Assembly (NCBI RefSeq): GCF_945859685.1
Contig: NC_079148.1
Span: forward strand, 57,050,421 to 57,114,420
DNA: 64,000 nucleotides
Reading direction: 5' to 3'
From: Eupeodes corollae
Taxonomy: Eukaryota > Arthropoda > Insecta > Diptera > Syrphidae
A program made the position numbers and the translations under genes. Shown here in pieces: positions 12,301 through 27,300 of the stretch. The notes below the pieces were generated by a model. It saw nothing but the letters and a program-made list of their open reading frames with translations. It was not told the origin of the DNA and did not search any database. Within the stretch, counting starts at the first letter, position 1, and the number at the start of each line of letters is the position of its first letter.

Positions 12301-15300
12301 TTCTTATGGTCAACTTAATGGATGTTTCCTTTTGACTAGAAATGAAAATTATATGCGGATCGATAGAAAATCACACAAAGGATTTTTAATAATCGCTATA
12401 AACGATCTTCAAAAACTCCAACAATAATCAAAACCATTGGCTTCTAAAAGTGAAACGATTTGTGTTCCAATTTCAAACAATTTCGATGACAGATTTCTGT
12501 CAGTAAACATTTTCCGGGGGGTTTCGGTGGAATGATCGCTATAAACGAAATGTTCCATTGATTCCATTGATTTTAATGATAAAAAACCAACTGGTCCGAA
12601 AGGGTTGGGTATAGCTGTGCGGGCCCTTTCACACCAAACGAATCCGAATCAATCAGAATCACTCCGAATCAAGTTGAACCTGATTGACCAAGATTCGGCT
12701 TTGAGCGCTCCGTTTAAATGTGAAGGGATTCTTTTACCGCCTTCAGACCGGACGAATCTGGTTCAATTAGGTTTGATTCGAGGTCGCACTTGATTCAATC
12801 TGTCAGATTCCTCGTCCAGTCAGTCTTGAATCAACGAAACACTATTGCATTTAAAACAACAGCGTCCATGATGATAGCTCAAAAGCAACTAAAAGAAGGA
12901 AAACAAAAAAAAGATGAAAGGATTGTTATAGATTCAGGTTGACTCAGCTGGTGTGAAAGAGTGGAAGTGACAAATCAGATTCAACTTGATTCGCAGTGAT
13001 TCTGATTGATTCGGATTCGTTTGGTGTAAAAGGGCCCCACATCCTTCGTTCATTTTTCATTTATTTCTATGGACTCGATTGCTTTAAATTTTAAAACTCG
13101 TGTTGATTAAATTAAAAAAAAAAACTTTTCATACTTTAAGGGAAATCTTATTTTTTAAGATATTAAAATTGTGTCTTTTGAATTAGGATGTCTTAAAAAA
13201 TCGACGAAATCTCAAAATTTGGTATAAAGCAGAACACAATTTGTGTTGCTTTTTGTTTTATCATCAAATATCCAGTAGTTGAATTTTCTTTTATGAATGA
13301 ATAAGTTGATCCAATAAAAATAAATATGTGTCTGTTTTGCAAATAAACAAACAACATTTAAGAATAGTTAACATTAAATTATAATTACAACAAAATTGTG
13401 TATTTTATTCATCAAATGAGTTTTTAATGCTATTTCAAATGTTTGTTATCTTAAAATGAAGCTAGATTTTTGCAGATTTAATGATTGCTAATGACTACTG
13501 TATATGAGTTAATTTTTGTTTGTATAAAAGTAAACAAACAATGTTAGTTCAATGTTTTATTTGCTCATATTTTGTATTTACTTAAATATTTCCTTATAGC
13601 AGGTTTTTTTTTTGTCTACACTACTTTTATCGCATATTTTTAAAAGGTTAATAATTCTATTTGCTACATTTGCAGAGAATAGCAATTTATTATTCTCAAC
13701 TGTAAAATTGCAAATTGATTGATAAGGTTGAATGAATAAAAATGTTATTTGACGCTTTCTAACTTCTTGTGGGATCTCCCTTAGGATCGATGTAATGTTA
13801 ATAATGAATCATATTTATAGACTCGCAAGCTAGAGAATTTTGACTATTCAGCTGCTTAGCAAAAATTCTTGCATACCTAATTTAAAACAGATTATGCTTC
13901 TTTTGAAAATAAAAATAAAAATCATTTAATGCAAGTTAGAAAATTGAATTCAATGTTTTGCCCCAATTGGTTATGGCCTAGCAACAAATGATTAACTTGC
14001 CAACGAATCTAAAATCGTTAACATAACAAACGTTGGTTGGATAAAAAAATATAATACACATAAGAATCGATGCCACAGTTTCTGTGCATAACAACCAAGT
14101 GTTTTTGAAAATGAAAATTTCTTGTTACTATAGAGTTCATTGAATCGATTTTGTATTTTTGATTCGTTTCTTCTTATAAAATCATTGTTGCATTTTAGAA
14201 AAGAAACTTCCATCGAGAGGTTTCGTATCTTGGTATGGGAAGACGCATTTCAGATTTCAATTAAAATCTGTTTATAATCTCTATGCTAAGACTTTTCTCT
14301 GATCAGGAAAACTCGTCGATATATACTTTGTAATTAAAAAATATTATGACAACATAAGTACATTTTACTTTGAAAAATGTTGTAAATTGGAAACTAATAG
14401 TTTTTAAATGATTTTAAATAATTTATGGTACAATGAAAAATGTTTTTGGATTAATACTTTGGGAGTGGATGTAGGGGTAATTTTGTTTTTCTTAAAACGG
14501 GTGCTTAAACAGAGTTTCAAATCTAAATCCGTATTCAGAAAATATATGGATGGACATGAAATTTAATATAGTTTAATGGGCACAGAATACAATTTTGTGT
14601 GTAATTTGTAACAATTAGCTATATGTTCAAAGGTAATATTGATAGTTTTTTAAGGCACGTGGTTCCAAACTCCACGCAAAACCTTGGTAAGAATTTTCTT
14701 TTTCAAAAACAACATCATACACAAATATAGCGAATAGTTTTCTTCCTTACGGCCTGAAGGAAATGGCTGCGTTCAATGTCGTGTTGGATAGCGTATCTTA
14801 GATAGGTGGATTTTTAGATACCTTGTTGAACGAGTTGGATAGCTCTATTGAGATATCTGTCAAAAAATAAAAACAACTTTCAGCTATTCATAAAATACAT
14901 AGACAAATTTAAGCATCGAATTCAAAATTGTTGTAAGATAAAAATTGAATGGATAATTCAACTGATTCGTCGGACGATGATGAATTCATAGATAAATAAA
15001 TAAGAGATAATCTAAATTTCCTCTTAGCGCAATTGAAGTTCTATACGATTAATAATTTCCTTCAAAATCTCGGGTTTTAAACGATTAACATTTTACAGAA
15101 AACTATATTAACAGAAAATAGATCATAATAACCTTCTAAAATTCGGAGGCAAATAGCTTCTTCATCGTCTATTATGTACAGAATATCCTCAAATACAACT
15201 TCAACTAACATTTTGTATCTTTTTGTTTACCAACAAATACAAAAAGCTGAAATCAATTTTCAAGTTTCTTGAAATTCAACCATTTGTTGAATCAGCTGTT

Positions 15301-18300
15301 CTGTCAGATACCTAATTACCCCAGAAATCATTAGATACCTTTGGATTCTTTTTTTGACAGCTCAGCTGTTATTTTACACGTAAAACAATAACAAAAAGTA
15401 TCCGGATACCCTATCTGTCCGAAATTGAACTCAGCCAATGGGTGAAGTTTGAAGCTTAAAAAACGCTTAAAGCAGAAGCTGTCATTAAAAACGCGCATTT
15501 TGAAGCAAAGGAGGTCCACAATACTGAAGCTCGACAAGAATTGAATTTGCACTGTATCAAGCCAAAAGTTTTCATCTTGATCCCTTAACTATCCATATAA
15601 ACCACACAAATATCAATAATCTGAGCAGCACGAAGTCAAAAGTAAAATTTCACCCAACTTGCGCTTTAGCTTCGGCTTCAAGTTCACATTGTAGCGATGT
15701 GTGTTGTTTTCGTTCTTTTAAACAGTACCATAAGCTTCACCATTGTGTTCAGCAAGTTAGTAATGACATACTATCTGTTTAGTCCATTAACAGGTTATGT
15801 CTACTTTTCCTATGATTCAATGTTTAATCATAGATTTCCCAACTTCAGAAGCGCATCGTTCAAAATAAAATATTGTAATATAAATGCCTTTTGCGGAACA
15901 CTTAAAACTTTGACTTTAAACAAGCCTTAAGAATACTTAAGAATAGTACCTATCTAATCATTAAATCTTGGCCAAGTTTTACTGCAAAACAACCCACTGT
16001 CTTTTTGATATGTTTTCCATGGTTATGACTATGGGCAACCAAAAATACCCCGAGAGTTATTTAGGGAGGATTCTGTGTTCGATACACTCTACTCTATTAT
16101 GTATTATGCATGTATGTGCCACTAGACAAACAGCCCTTCTATACACAACACATAAACACACGCCCTCGCGATTACCTGAATCAACACCGATGTTTCTTTC
16201 TCCGCATACATATCTAACATTTTCAATATACCAACATATATATGTATAAACCTATCTATAAAACTATAAGCTTGGTATGGTGTTTCTCTACGGATCGATA
16301 AAATGTTGCCAAGAAAATAAAGGGTGACCAATCCCTAATGGCAAAAGTTTCATACACCGTATCTTTACTAGGTTATGTGTATGTATGAATTCTAACGCGC
16401 TATGCAGTCGTTCCTTTTTTCCCTTGAATGTCCCTTCAAAAAATTAAATCCTTAAATCGAACCCTTTTTCTTGTTTCATAGAGAAATGTTTAAGAAATTG
16501 TTTTTTTTTTGTTTTTTTATTTAAGTTCCTTTTATTTTATTCTTGTTTTATTTTAAAACCCAAGGGGTGAAGGAAATGATTGAAATAAAATAAAAGAGTC
16601 CATCATCATCGTTTTTATTCAGCAGGTATAAAAATGCTAGGTTAGCATAAATAAAAAACATACTTTATTCACATACTCGTATAGGTTCCTATGTATATTT
16701 TATGTAATGGAGAATATGCCTATGTGATATGTTTTTTTTTATTTTAAATTGCGTACATATACATTTTTTTGTTTACTTTATTATTTGTGCAAACCTTAGT
16801 TCACCTTTTGTTTTGTTGTCAGCCCAAATCTAGACGAGTACAGGTGTGCTGTGCATGGTGTGCAACAATATTAGAGGCATAGGCATTATACAAATGTATG
16901 TATGAATATGTTTTAATATTTGTATTTTGAGCAACAGTTGGAATGAGTATGGTGGTAGGTTCTTCGATTGCATTTTTCCTAACCAAAAACACTAAAAACA
17001 AAAATTGATGATTACAAATTATTTTACTTTAAAACTTTATTTAATATATTTTCACTTGGCTCTTCGCTCACTTTTATTCGGAAAAAGTATTAAGTGGTTT
17101 TGGTTAACCAAAAGCTGTCTTGGAACTTGATTCGAATATTTTTCGATGAAATTCTAATTTTTGTTTGAGCTCATCTAGAAGTAGAAGATCATTAGGTTTT
17201 TTCAGTGTCTGAGACTTTATTTATTTGTTACCGCCAAAAATTGATCTGCATTCCCGAAAGTTGCACAATACCCATTAAAAAAAAGGTCGATAAACTTTGT
17301 ATGTAATTACCTTTCTATAACCTTTTATTATTATTTCTGAGTTAAATCTCATTCTTAGTAGTATCGAAACACATTTTTAGTACAAAGACATTTGAATAAA
17401 GTTAATGGGATTAATGTATTCCATTTTGTGAATAGTAACATTAATAAGATATTATTAAATTCTAAAACAATTTATAATGGAATAAATACAAACACAGCTT
17501 TAAAAGATCCTTATATTGTTACGAAAGAATAATCAATTTAAAAATGTATCGTTTTAATGATAGTTCTAAAACTTCTTTTTTAAGAAAATTTTCCTAAAAT
17601 AGTTTTGATTCCGAAAAACATAATTGAGTCTAAAAAAAACTTCAATCATCAATAGAAAAGATACTATATTCAAATTCATAATACGTTTATAAAGGCTGGT
17701 TTAATTTTAAGGTCGATGTTGATTTTTAACGAAACACAAACTTTTTAGGAACTTAATTTAATTTCTTTTTATTATAATAATTTTGGTGGATTAAGAAAGA
17801 AGTACAACGGAGTCAAATCACATGATAACACGGTGATTAAATTTTTTTCGCACAAATTTTCGTGTGGCAATTGGCACAGTCCTGTGGAAATCACATATCG
17901 TCAAAATCAATATCTTTCAATTTGAAACATAAGAACTTCGTTATCATCTCACAATAGCGAGCACCATTCACAGTGACTGCCTAACCGTCCTCAATTTGAG
18001 AAAAATATGGTCCGATGATGCCGCCAGCCCATAAAACGCACCAAACAGTCACTCTTTGTGGGTGCATTGGTATCCCGACAATCACTCTTGATTTATCATT
18101 CGGCCAAATGCATGGAAATTCTGCTATTTGTTCTCAGATTTGTGCGTAGCTACCCTCAAAGCCTATATAATCACTAGAGCCTAGTGACTTACAACTCTTT
18201 ACCATTCTTGTGTGCAAGTAAATTTGTCGGAAATTAGGGGAACCTACAGTTTTAAGCCGAACACGTCACTTGTCAATTCCTCGCAAGAATCAGTACCTAT

Positions 18301-21300
18301 AGAAAAAAAAAATTAATGGCACAGACAGGGATCCTTTAGGCTTCCTGACTTTGCTAGCGTTTTTCAGGCTGAACTGCTGGCAATAAGGGAGGCATATAAG
18401 ATACTTAAACAAAACCGAAATGCGGCTTTCTTTACAGACAGCCAGGCAGCTGTCAAAGCCATTAACTCGGCCATATCCTCATCTAAATTGGTCCAGCAAT
18501 GTCGCGATGAGCTTGCGAGCCTGAATACTAACCTCGGGTAACCCTGATCTGGGTTCCGGGCCATAGTGGTATCGTGGGAAATGAACGGGCTGACGAGCTA
18601 GCCAGGCAAGGATCGGCCCTTCATAGCTCACTTGCGGAAATGGTTAACATTCCTCTCGGTGCTATGAAGGGTAAAATCTTTTCTATCTACCAAACTGAAT
18701 CAAACCGAAGGTGGAGCAATTTACCCAACTGCATTATATCTAGGAAGATATGTCCCACCTATAATAAAACCCGTACAAACGATCTTCTATGCAGGCCAAG
18801 GCAAGACATAGCCAGGATTGTCGCGGTTTGTACCATACATTGGCCTATAGGAGTTCATGCAGAAAAGTTGGGTATCTCTTACAACACCTTTTGCCGTAGC
18901 TGTAGTGACCAAAGAGAAAGTGAAACGATAATCCATTTCCTCTGCAAATGTCCTGCTTTGGCAAACACTAGAATGAAATACGCGCTAATTGGATCACTTC
19001 ACGGGTATTCAAACATAGACTTTCTAAAAACTTAAGAAGCGTTTATCTAGAAACGATGTTCTTCGAATTAATTTCAAGCCTAGGAATGGTCTATCGATCA
19101 GATTTTCGTAATATGTATAAAGTATTCTCGAGAGTACATGCATACTAAAACTTATACCTAAAATGGAGCATTAACATCAATTTGTTTATAATTTTTAAAC
19201 GATGCGACGATGAAATGAAAACAAGTAGACAAAAATCCAATTTTTCATTTTAAATATCTATGATAATCCTTTAGAATGAACCTCTATAAGTAAAATTAAA
19301 ACCATTCATTGAATGGTTTGAAATAATTACTCCTTGATTCGCCATACCAATCATTACATGATTTTTTAAATATAAAATTTCGCAAATAACCAAGAAATTT
19401 GCCGATGGAAAAACTGCAACAGAGTTATAAACATTGCAAAACATCAACTGGATCGATTCAAATAAAACAAAACATTAAATAGACAATAAAATAGTATTAA
19501 TTAATATAATACGAGTATTGTAAAGGTTTTTTTTTGCTTTAATTTGTTTGGATAAATTTAAACGAACAGATTTCTTGTTTGAATAATGCGGTTTTCAGTT
19601 TTACGAAAGATATCAACGATAAGAGGGTCAATGTTAAATTAATAAATTTAAATTCGAAACAAAAAAAAATGTATTCACACTTCGTGGGATATATACACAA
19701 AGTAATCTTTATATATTAATGCAATGCGAATTATACAGTTGTTTATAAAAAAATGTAGATATGTATCGTAAAAATAAAAATGATTGATTCGTCGCAAAAT
19801 AATATCGTTTATCCAGTTGATTTTAATTTGCAACCATCATAATGATTACGCTGTGGCAGAACCTTAAAAGAAAAATTCGATCAACTGTTATGCCTACACC
19901 ACACATTTTTTGCTGTAAAGTGAATTAATGAACTGCCTTTTATTTGCCTTCGCCAAAACTTACAACTATATTATTTTAAATTGAATTCACCTTAAATCCA
20001 AATTTATAAGGACTATATGCCAGCGAAACGAAGTGAATGCACGCTGAACGTGAATATTGAACTTTCATCGGTTGTTAATAAAATAATAATCCTTCGTGTC
20101 GATTAATTTACTAATATATTCCTTGTTTTATTTTTTCTTCAAGTTTCGTTGAGGTGAGAAAGGGAAACTTTCCTTATTCAAGCTTTCACCTCTGCCATCA
20201 GTATCACTAAACATTGTTGCTATATGAATTCGACATGGAGATGTAAATTCGAAGGTTAAGAAATTAAAAAAAAAAAACAATTTCACATTTAAACATCTCT
20301 TCATAGCGAAGTGACCCACTCGCACTACACTCATCGTCATCGACGCGACGTCAGGCCCAAACATGAAATGTTCAATCGGTTTAAATTCGAGCAAACAATA
20401 AATTAGGCAACGAAGCTTAAATCGCGTTTAACTCGAAACCAACTCAAATCCCCCCCTTCATCAGCAAAGATAATCAGGAAGGTGGAGACAGCAGTTGTAG
20501 GCATAGGCATTATTTTTTCATGGCTAAAGTATATGACGTGCTTATATGCTTGCTGTATCTACGGCATAAACTTTCATAAAAAAAGAAAATTTCGTCATAA
20601 AGAGTATCAAATAAAGAAGCACATTAAAATTTAAAAAAAAAACTGGTTACTTTATGGTAAACACAATGCGGTGACGAAGTAACAACTGTCCCAACGGCCG
20701 CGCCATCATCATACTGCTGGAGCTGCTAGTTCTGCTAACTGGTGAGCAAAGCACACTTTATACGAAGACAGAAACAAATTAGCATTCACGACATTGGCTT
20801 GGTTTTTTTCTGTAGACTAGTGTTGTTGTTTTTGTATATTCATAATTTAAGTTCCGAAGGTTAAAGGCGTTTATTTTGTAGTTGGGAATTTGGATAGAGT
20901 AGTAGGTACTATGCCACTCGTGGTGGGACTGCCAGGCAATGATTAGATTTTGACCATCATTAATCGATGGCAAAGGATTTGATATTAACTTTATATTTTT
21001 CACGTCAAAAACTGAAGAAGTATTAATTTTCTGAAACCTATTTTTAATAATTTTTATGAAAATGCAAAAAAAAACAAAAGCGAAAGTGTTTGTAATATTT
21101 GAATAAAATAAAAAATAATGAAATTGTATGCATTTTATTATTTCTTTAAACCACAGCCATAAAAGAATTTGATAGCTTTTGCATTTTTAAGCAATTTTTT
21201 AATATTTTATGCATAAAGTGGAATTATTAGCAGGTTTTCAATATTTAAGACAACGATATGCAAAATTTATAAAATGTCATATCTACATTCAAAATTGTTG

Positions 21301-24300
21301 CACGCAGTTATGTATGTATAACAATTGTTTGCTTATAATTTTGTTGTTTAAACAAAAAGAATCGTGGATACAGTTTTTAAACTCAAACTCCGAGTTATGT
21401 AAATATCTTTAAATTTAATTGAATATTGAATACCTATTTAAGGCTTGTTTATTCTTCATGTAAATATAATTTATATCATTTTTGCTAAGTACATAAATGT
21501 AAGAAGAAGTCCCAACACAATTCGTAAGGGCTTTCAGCTTTGAACATGCAATATTATTTACATTTGCAGGTAAACTGAATTTTATTGGTGATGCATGTTT
21601 GAATTTGCTTTAAGCATAACTTGGTACATGAATCGTGTTCGAGCTGATTTTCAATGTATAGCGTGTTTAGATACTAACTTTGTAGTTCGAGTAGACCAAT
21701 TTGGACTCAACGATATGAAAAGTTATTTGATAACTGTCAATGTTGTTAATTGTGACGCCCAGAAGAATTTCCCTCCAAAAATTAAACTGACAATATTATA
21801 TTCCCTTTCCCAAGAAGTATGCAAACATCAAGCTCGAGCAAATTTGTCTTCTATCTGCTTGAGTAGAGATTTAGATCAGAATCAAAAAATTATGGGTCTC
21901 ACTTTGACCTTTTTGTAAATCTGTTAGCTGAAGGCAGTTTTTATTGTTAAAATTGATTTCCTAGTAAATGTAGCAATATTTAACAGATTTTGGGTATATG
22001 TTTTCTTCCTGACGAATTGTTGCATTGATTCCTTAAAAAAATAAGTAACTGTAAAATTGAGTAGCTGTAATTTGGATCTGTAATTTTATTGAACACATTT
22101 TTGTTTGTATGCCAACATTTTGAAAATTGGAATTTTCGATCAACTCTATTTTTGACTTTAATATTTTAAAGACTCGAACGGCAGTAAAGTTTATTGCAGA
22201 CTTTTTAAATCTTAATTGAAGAGCGTTTCAGAAAGATGTTGATAGTATGTAACACGGATACATCGAAAATATATTTCACTATGTCTAAACCTATCCGATC
22301 TTCAAAGGATATAGAAGTACTTTTATGTTTTGCGATGTGCCTTCCCCCGCATAGCTCTATAACCTTCTAAATTACAACTTTTGGCAAACAAATTTTAAAC
22401 ATTTTTATTGCAACTTCACGCTTATTTACAGTTAATCTTTAAAGGTTTTGAATATTACCACATTAACTTGTATGTAATATAAATTATTTGTTTATGGTGA
22501 TTATTTCAAAACTTAGCTTTTTACACAAAAAAAAAGATATAGGTACACATTGTTTGTAAAAATTAGACACTTTCTTAAGAATTAAGGTAATATACACACA
22601 GACTTCTCTTTAACACGGTTAAGGAAACTATATATTCGCTCCAGTATTTTTAATGTAATATTGTAAAGATTTATTTTAAGCTTAGTTTGACATTCCTACA
22701 TGAAAAACTGACTCATAAACAACGCTTCAAAATTGTGCTTATTTATTTTTAAAATCATAGTTCTGTTCGAAATACATATAACGCACTACGTAAATTTTAC
22801 ATAAGCTCGTTTTGTTTACTAATGAAGCTTACTTTTGGTTAAACGGTTACTTATTTGTGTTTGTATACTCTATGAATTGGTGAAACAATTTGTCTGTACT
22901 TCTTTAAATAAAACGATGCTGGTCAGAACGTTACGGAGCCGTGATAACTGACTTTTTCGTCTACAAGAACCCTGACAAACAACCATGATGTGCATGAACT
23001 GTGGTTTCAACAAGACGGTAAAACATATCACTCAGCTTGTGTCATAATTGATTTATTTAAGGAAAGTCTCCTAACAATTTAAATTTCACGTTCCGAACCT
23101 GTAAATTGAAATGTGATTTAACGCCGTCACTTGACTATTTTTCTTGGAAATATGTGAAGTTGCTAGTTTTAAGCACATTTCATATCAATTTAAAAAATTG
23201 TAATTCTTTTGTTCCATTTTAAAGTTACATATTATGTATGTTAAAAAAAAACACCCTTTTCTTTTATTTTTAGAAATTAATATTGTAAGAAGTTGTTGTA
23301 GTACCCGTAAGTATGTAGAACTCTGCCAGACGTCTTGGTTTAATCTCTGCCTGTGCCATCTTAAGTTTTTTTTACGGGTACTACCTATCTCTTGCGAGAA
23401 ATTGGAAAATTCTCCAAGAGTCATGAAAAGTGCTTTCTCAAAAATCTTCTTAAATCTTTTATTAAGGCATTTTTATTAACCTCCTTAAGTTCTTAATTAA
23501 AATCCATCAGAAATTTAAATAGTCCAAATGTTTCTCAATTAGTACCAATTTTCTTTTTGAAGACATTCCCCGATATACATTGTGGTACAATTGTTAACAA
23601 AACGTTTTCAAGAAACAACTCAAACGGAATGTTAAAATAGCTTAATACCTATTTAATTTTTAAATTCATCAGCCTCATGAGTATAAACTTGATTCCTTAT
23701 AAATAATTAAATTATAATACCTTGTTTCTTATACTTATTTTTTATTCTTACCATTTCCCTTACAGAGAACTACAGGATGGATCACTTAAAGACAATGGAT
23801 TAATGGATGGCTCCAAGATCATCCTAATACCAAATGTTGAAACCGGATTGCTGGTAAGTAAACGCAATTTCTTTCTTTTTCTAGTGATTTGTATTACGAG
23901 TAAATTCAACCGGCTTTATTTTGTTCTTCTCTCAAATGCCACAAGTTTTACGTTATAGATAGGTTTATTCTTGATGAAACGTCAAATCCGTCATCAAGTC
24001 GAAGACCAGTGAGTGTATATGAACGTACGACTAGATTCAATCAAACAATTTTCTTCTCCAACTTGACATTATCATCGGCCAGGTTGCCATTTCTTCAGAA
24101 CGAGTGAATCATTACCGCGCCTCGTTGTATAATATTGACGCGGAATTGTGGAAAAAACGCTAAAGTGATGACATACAATAATTGTCTTGAACAAAAACTC
24201 TCCGCCCCTCTCGCTTCTTCTTCTTCTTCGTCTTTCTTTCTAACCATAAACATTATGTGGATTTGCTCGTATGAACGTAGGTAAACGTGACTCTCATATA

Positions 24301-27300
24301 AGTACCGTTTTCAATTGCTTGCTTCACTGTACTGTAAGCATCATTAGCGTTAGTTTTTCTTCCATATATTCGTAACTATGTGAATAGTAAACGTCTGGTG
24401 CCGCGCATGCGCCATCAGGCATTTTATACCATCACACAATGCCAGAAGCGAAACAAGCGTAATAAAGTGTATGAAGAATAATCGCGTCATTTGCGACATG
24501 ATGGTGAGGTAGGGAATAGAGGCGGCGCAGCGCAGTGCCGACGCGACGACAATGGCGCACGTTGTGATGCGTTTAACATATAAAGACAATCTGAGGTGCA
24601 AAAACAGTTAAACTTGAGGCTGAAAGAGGCTTTTTGGGCGTTGAAAAGTATGTCAGTTGATGATGTACGATGCTTATGGATGGTAGATCCAAGTTGTCAA
24701 CCAATTGGCTGTATTCGATCTCCGATGGATAGGGCATCCAGATACCTTGTTCTAAGTATTTTCCGAGTAAAATAACAGCTGATCAAAAAAAAACTTGGCT
24801 ATCAACAAAATCCAAAGGTATCCAAGAATTTCTTGTTCTGACAGAACAGCTGAATCAACGTATGCTTGAGATTGAACGCAGTCATTGCAGAAGCCAGTTA
24901 AAAAGATTTGGCCTATTTAGATTAATGCTTATGCGCTTATTTATTAACCAAGACCAACTGAACAAATCATCTTCATCAATTCGCAATACTCTCGCTAATT
25001 TGTTGGATTCCAATTTCCAGTTAATTAACTTAACCGAAAATTAATTCATTAAATATTAACGCCTTATGTGATTATGCATAACTAAAATTATGTTATTATA
25101 AACTTAACATAACAGAGCTTAAATTAAATTCATGTTCTGCATTCGAAAATTTTCTCGATACCCTGCTTGCTTATATGTTTTAGCCAAATAGGTGTATAAA
25201 TTTATTGTAATTTAACCAAATTCAGTTGAAAAAATAATAATAATTTCACCAAGCTCGTGTCAGAAGTTAAGTTAGTTCAATCAAGAATTTCGCTTTGGGA
25301 AGCAGAAATTATGGATTTTCACCTAAATAGAGTTTTATTTATTCAAACTTTGTTGTGTTAAATCTCTTCAATGTGATTGAATTGAATTAATATTTATTTC
25401 TATACATATTTTAAAAGACAACTTCCATGTGGAAGTGAATTCATTAGTTTGTCCATTAGAGCTGAAAATTAGTTCTGACTATCTATGCACCTACCTACAT
25501 ATGTAATGGTTTGGTAATGAGTTCAAACAAATTATGTTTTTTTTTTTTGATAAAATCAAATCGAAATAAATAAGAGAAGCAGGAAGTAATAAGCGGTTCA
25601 TAAGGTTGAAAAAGAAAACGAAATCCAGAAACCTTACCATAACTTTTAAAATTCCAGCCAAAACTCAAAAATTACTTATATTCGATCGTTTTAAGAGCAG
25701 GATGGGCCAAAATCAAGTTTATTTTTAAAAATGATTTTAAATTGTATTATGACATATCCGGGGAAGCCAATAATTGACAGCAATGCTGTCTTGTATCGTT
25801 AAAGCGAAATTACCCCCCTACCATTATCCATAAATGGCATTATCCATCGAGGAAACTGAACGATATTCTTGGTATATGTATCACCAACCACCTTTTGTGG
25901 AACGATCACATACGCGATGTCGCCAAAAATGCCGCAAGATGTTTGGGTTTTCTAAGGCGATGCAAGAAGTTTTTCTCCCCCTCTGATCTGGCTGTTATTT
26001 ACAAGACTTATATACTCCCATATCTGGGCTGGTGCTCCTGCAACTTACTTAAGCCTCTTGGATAGTATTGAACGTAGAGCATTTAGATTGATTGGTGATA
26101 TTACCATTATAAGATCAATTACATCATTTGAACATCGTCGAAATGTTTCTTGTCTCACCCTCTTTTACGGTTATTTTAATGGTTTATGCTCTAGAGAAAT
26201 AGCCAGCTGCATTCCTCCTCTTAAACAGTTCAACCGTAATACTCGCGCTTCTAGGAATGCTCATCAATATACCCTCGAGCCCAACTTCGGTCGTACTGTC
26301 AAGTACAGAGATTCGTTCTTTAGCCGTACTATGCGATTGTGGAATGCCTTGCCACACTATGTCTTTCCCAGCTATTGCAATATTCAGGACTCCTTTCAAA
26401 CCCTCTCTCTCTTTCCTAGTGCTCACACTGTGTCTACATAATAAGGGTAATATATCCCTTTGAGTGTGCGCTTATTATATAAAAAAAAAAAAACAAGTTA
26501 ATTTTTCAGATGTTATTAATTCCAAACTTGAAACTTAACTTAACTATCTTTTACTTGCTGAAATTTTAATATAAGTACTCTTAACTTAATAGTAACTGGG
26601 ATTTTTCTTCACTAACTTTCCAGACAACATTTCCAAAAAGTTGTTTTAATTGAAAAGCAATTTTTTGGCAGCTGGCCAATCAGATACTAAAAGCTTGCCT
26701 TAATTTTCCCTTATCCCTTATATCGTCTTAACCTGCCCATACCGTCAAGACGGATAATAACAAGACCAGGATTCCTACTCTGTATTTCGTTCGAAAAGTG
26801 AACATTTTCGAAATAGAATATTTTTAACCCTATTTCTAAAGTGGAATGAAGTCTACTTCTTTCGGAATGGCAATTCCTGATTTGACCAAGCGCTAAAGGG
26901 ACATTTAAAAACATTTATTTGTTTCGGACACAACATTTTATTTTTACACTGAAGAACTTGAAGTTGCTTGCTCTGCAATACCAATTTGGTGCTGATAGCA
27001 TCGTACGAATTTTAAAGTTAAATTAAGTGTCAAAAATGGCTGGATCTGCAGTTAATCTTAAAGGAACAAAGAGTTCATATTTTATGGCACTTTCTGCATA
27101 CCAAAAAGCTGACTTCGATAGTTCTGTACAAAAATAAAACAAATAATAGTTAAATATTCAACTTAATCTTGCTTCTTTCTTTTTCTTCTTCATTTACATT
27201 AAATCGGAAGGTTTAAAAGTATAATTTGTTTGTATTCTCAATGTTCTTATCCCTTTTTTTGGTTTCTCTTCGAACTATTTTTGTCCAATTTTAGTGAACA

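Larger units (their letters stand above)
3398..23765 (+). other. stx intron 1 (20.4 kb): transposon-rich
   Basis: Bounded by GTAAGT and TTACAG and interrupting the ubiquitin-like domain between its first and second halves. Besides the elements annotated separately (SINEs near 4801, 18178 and 23298; Tc1 copies at 10100 and 11681; MITEs at 12621 and 14765; mariner relics at 17810 and 22905; LINE RNase H at 18330), I see no gene. The stretches 5056-10099, 13038-14764, 15437-17809 and 19036-22904 hold AT-rich DNA with TATA/TACA microsatellites and no recognisable element. The patch 6720-8080 is GC-richer and may be regulatory, on composition alone. Confidence 0.8.

Noticed and set aside
12394..12550. 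Repeated TCGCTATAAACGA motif (twice)
   Set aside because: Two short occurrences only; too little to define an element.
21595..21918. 107-codon open frame in stx intron 1
   Set aside because: No recognised motif, AT-rich codons, no splice context; could be chance. A database search with its translation would decide.
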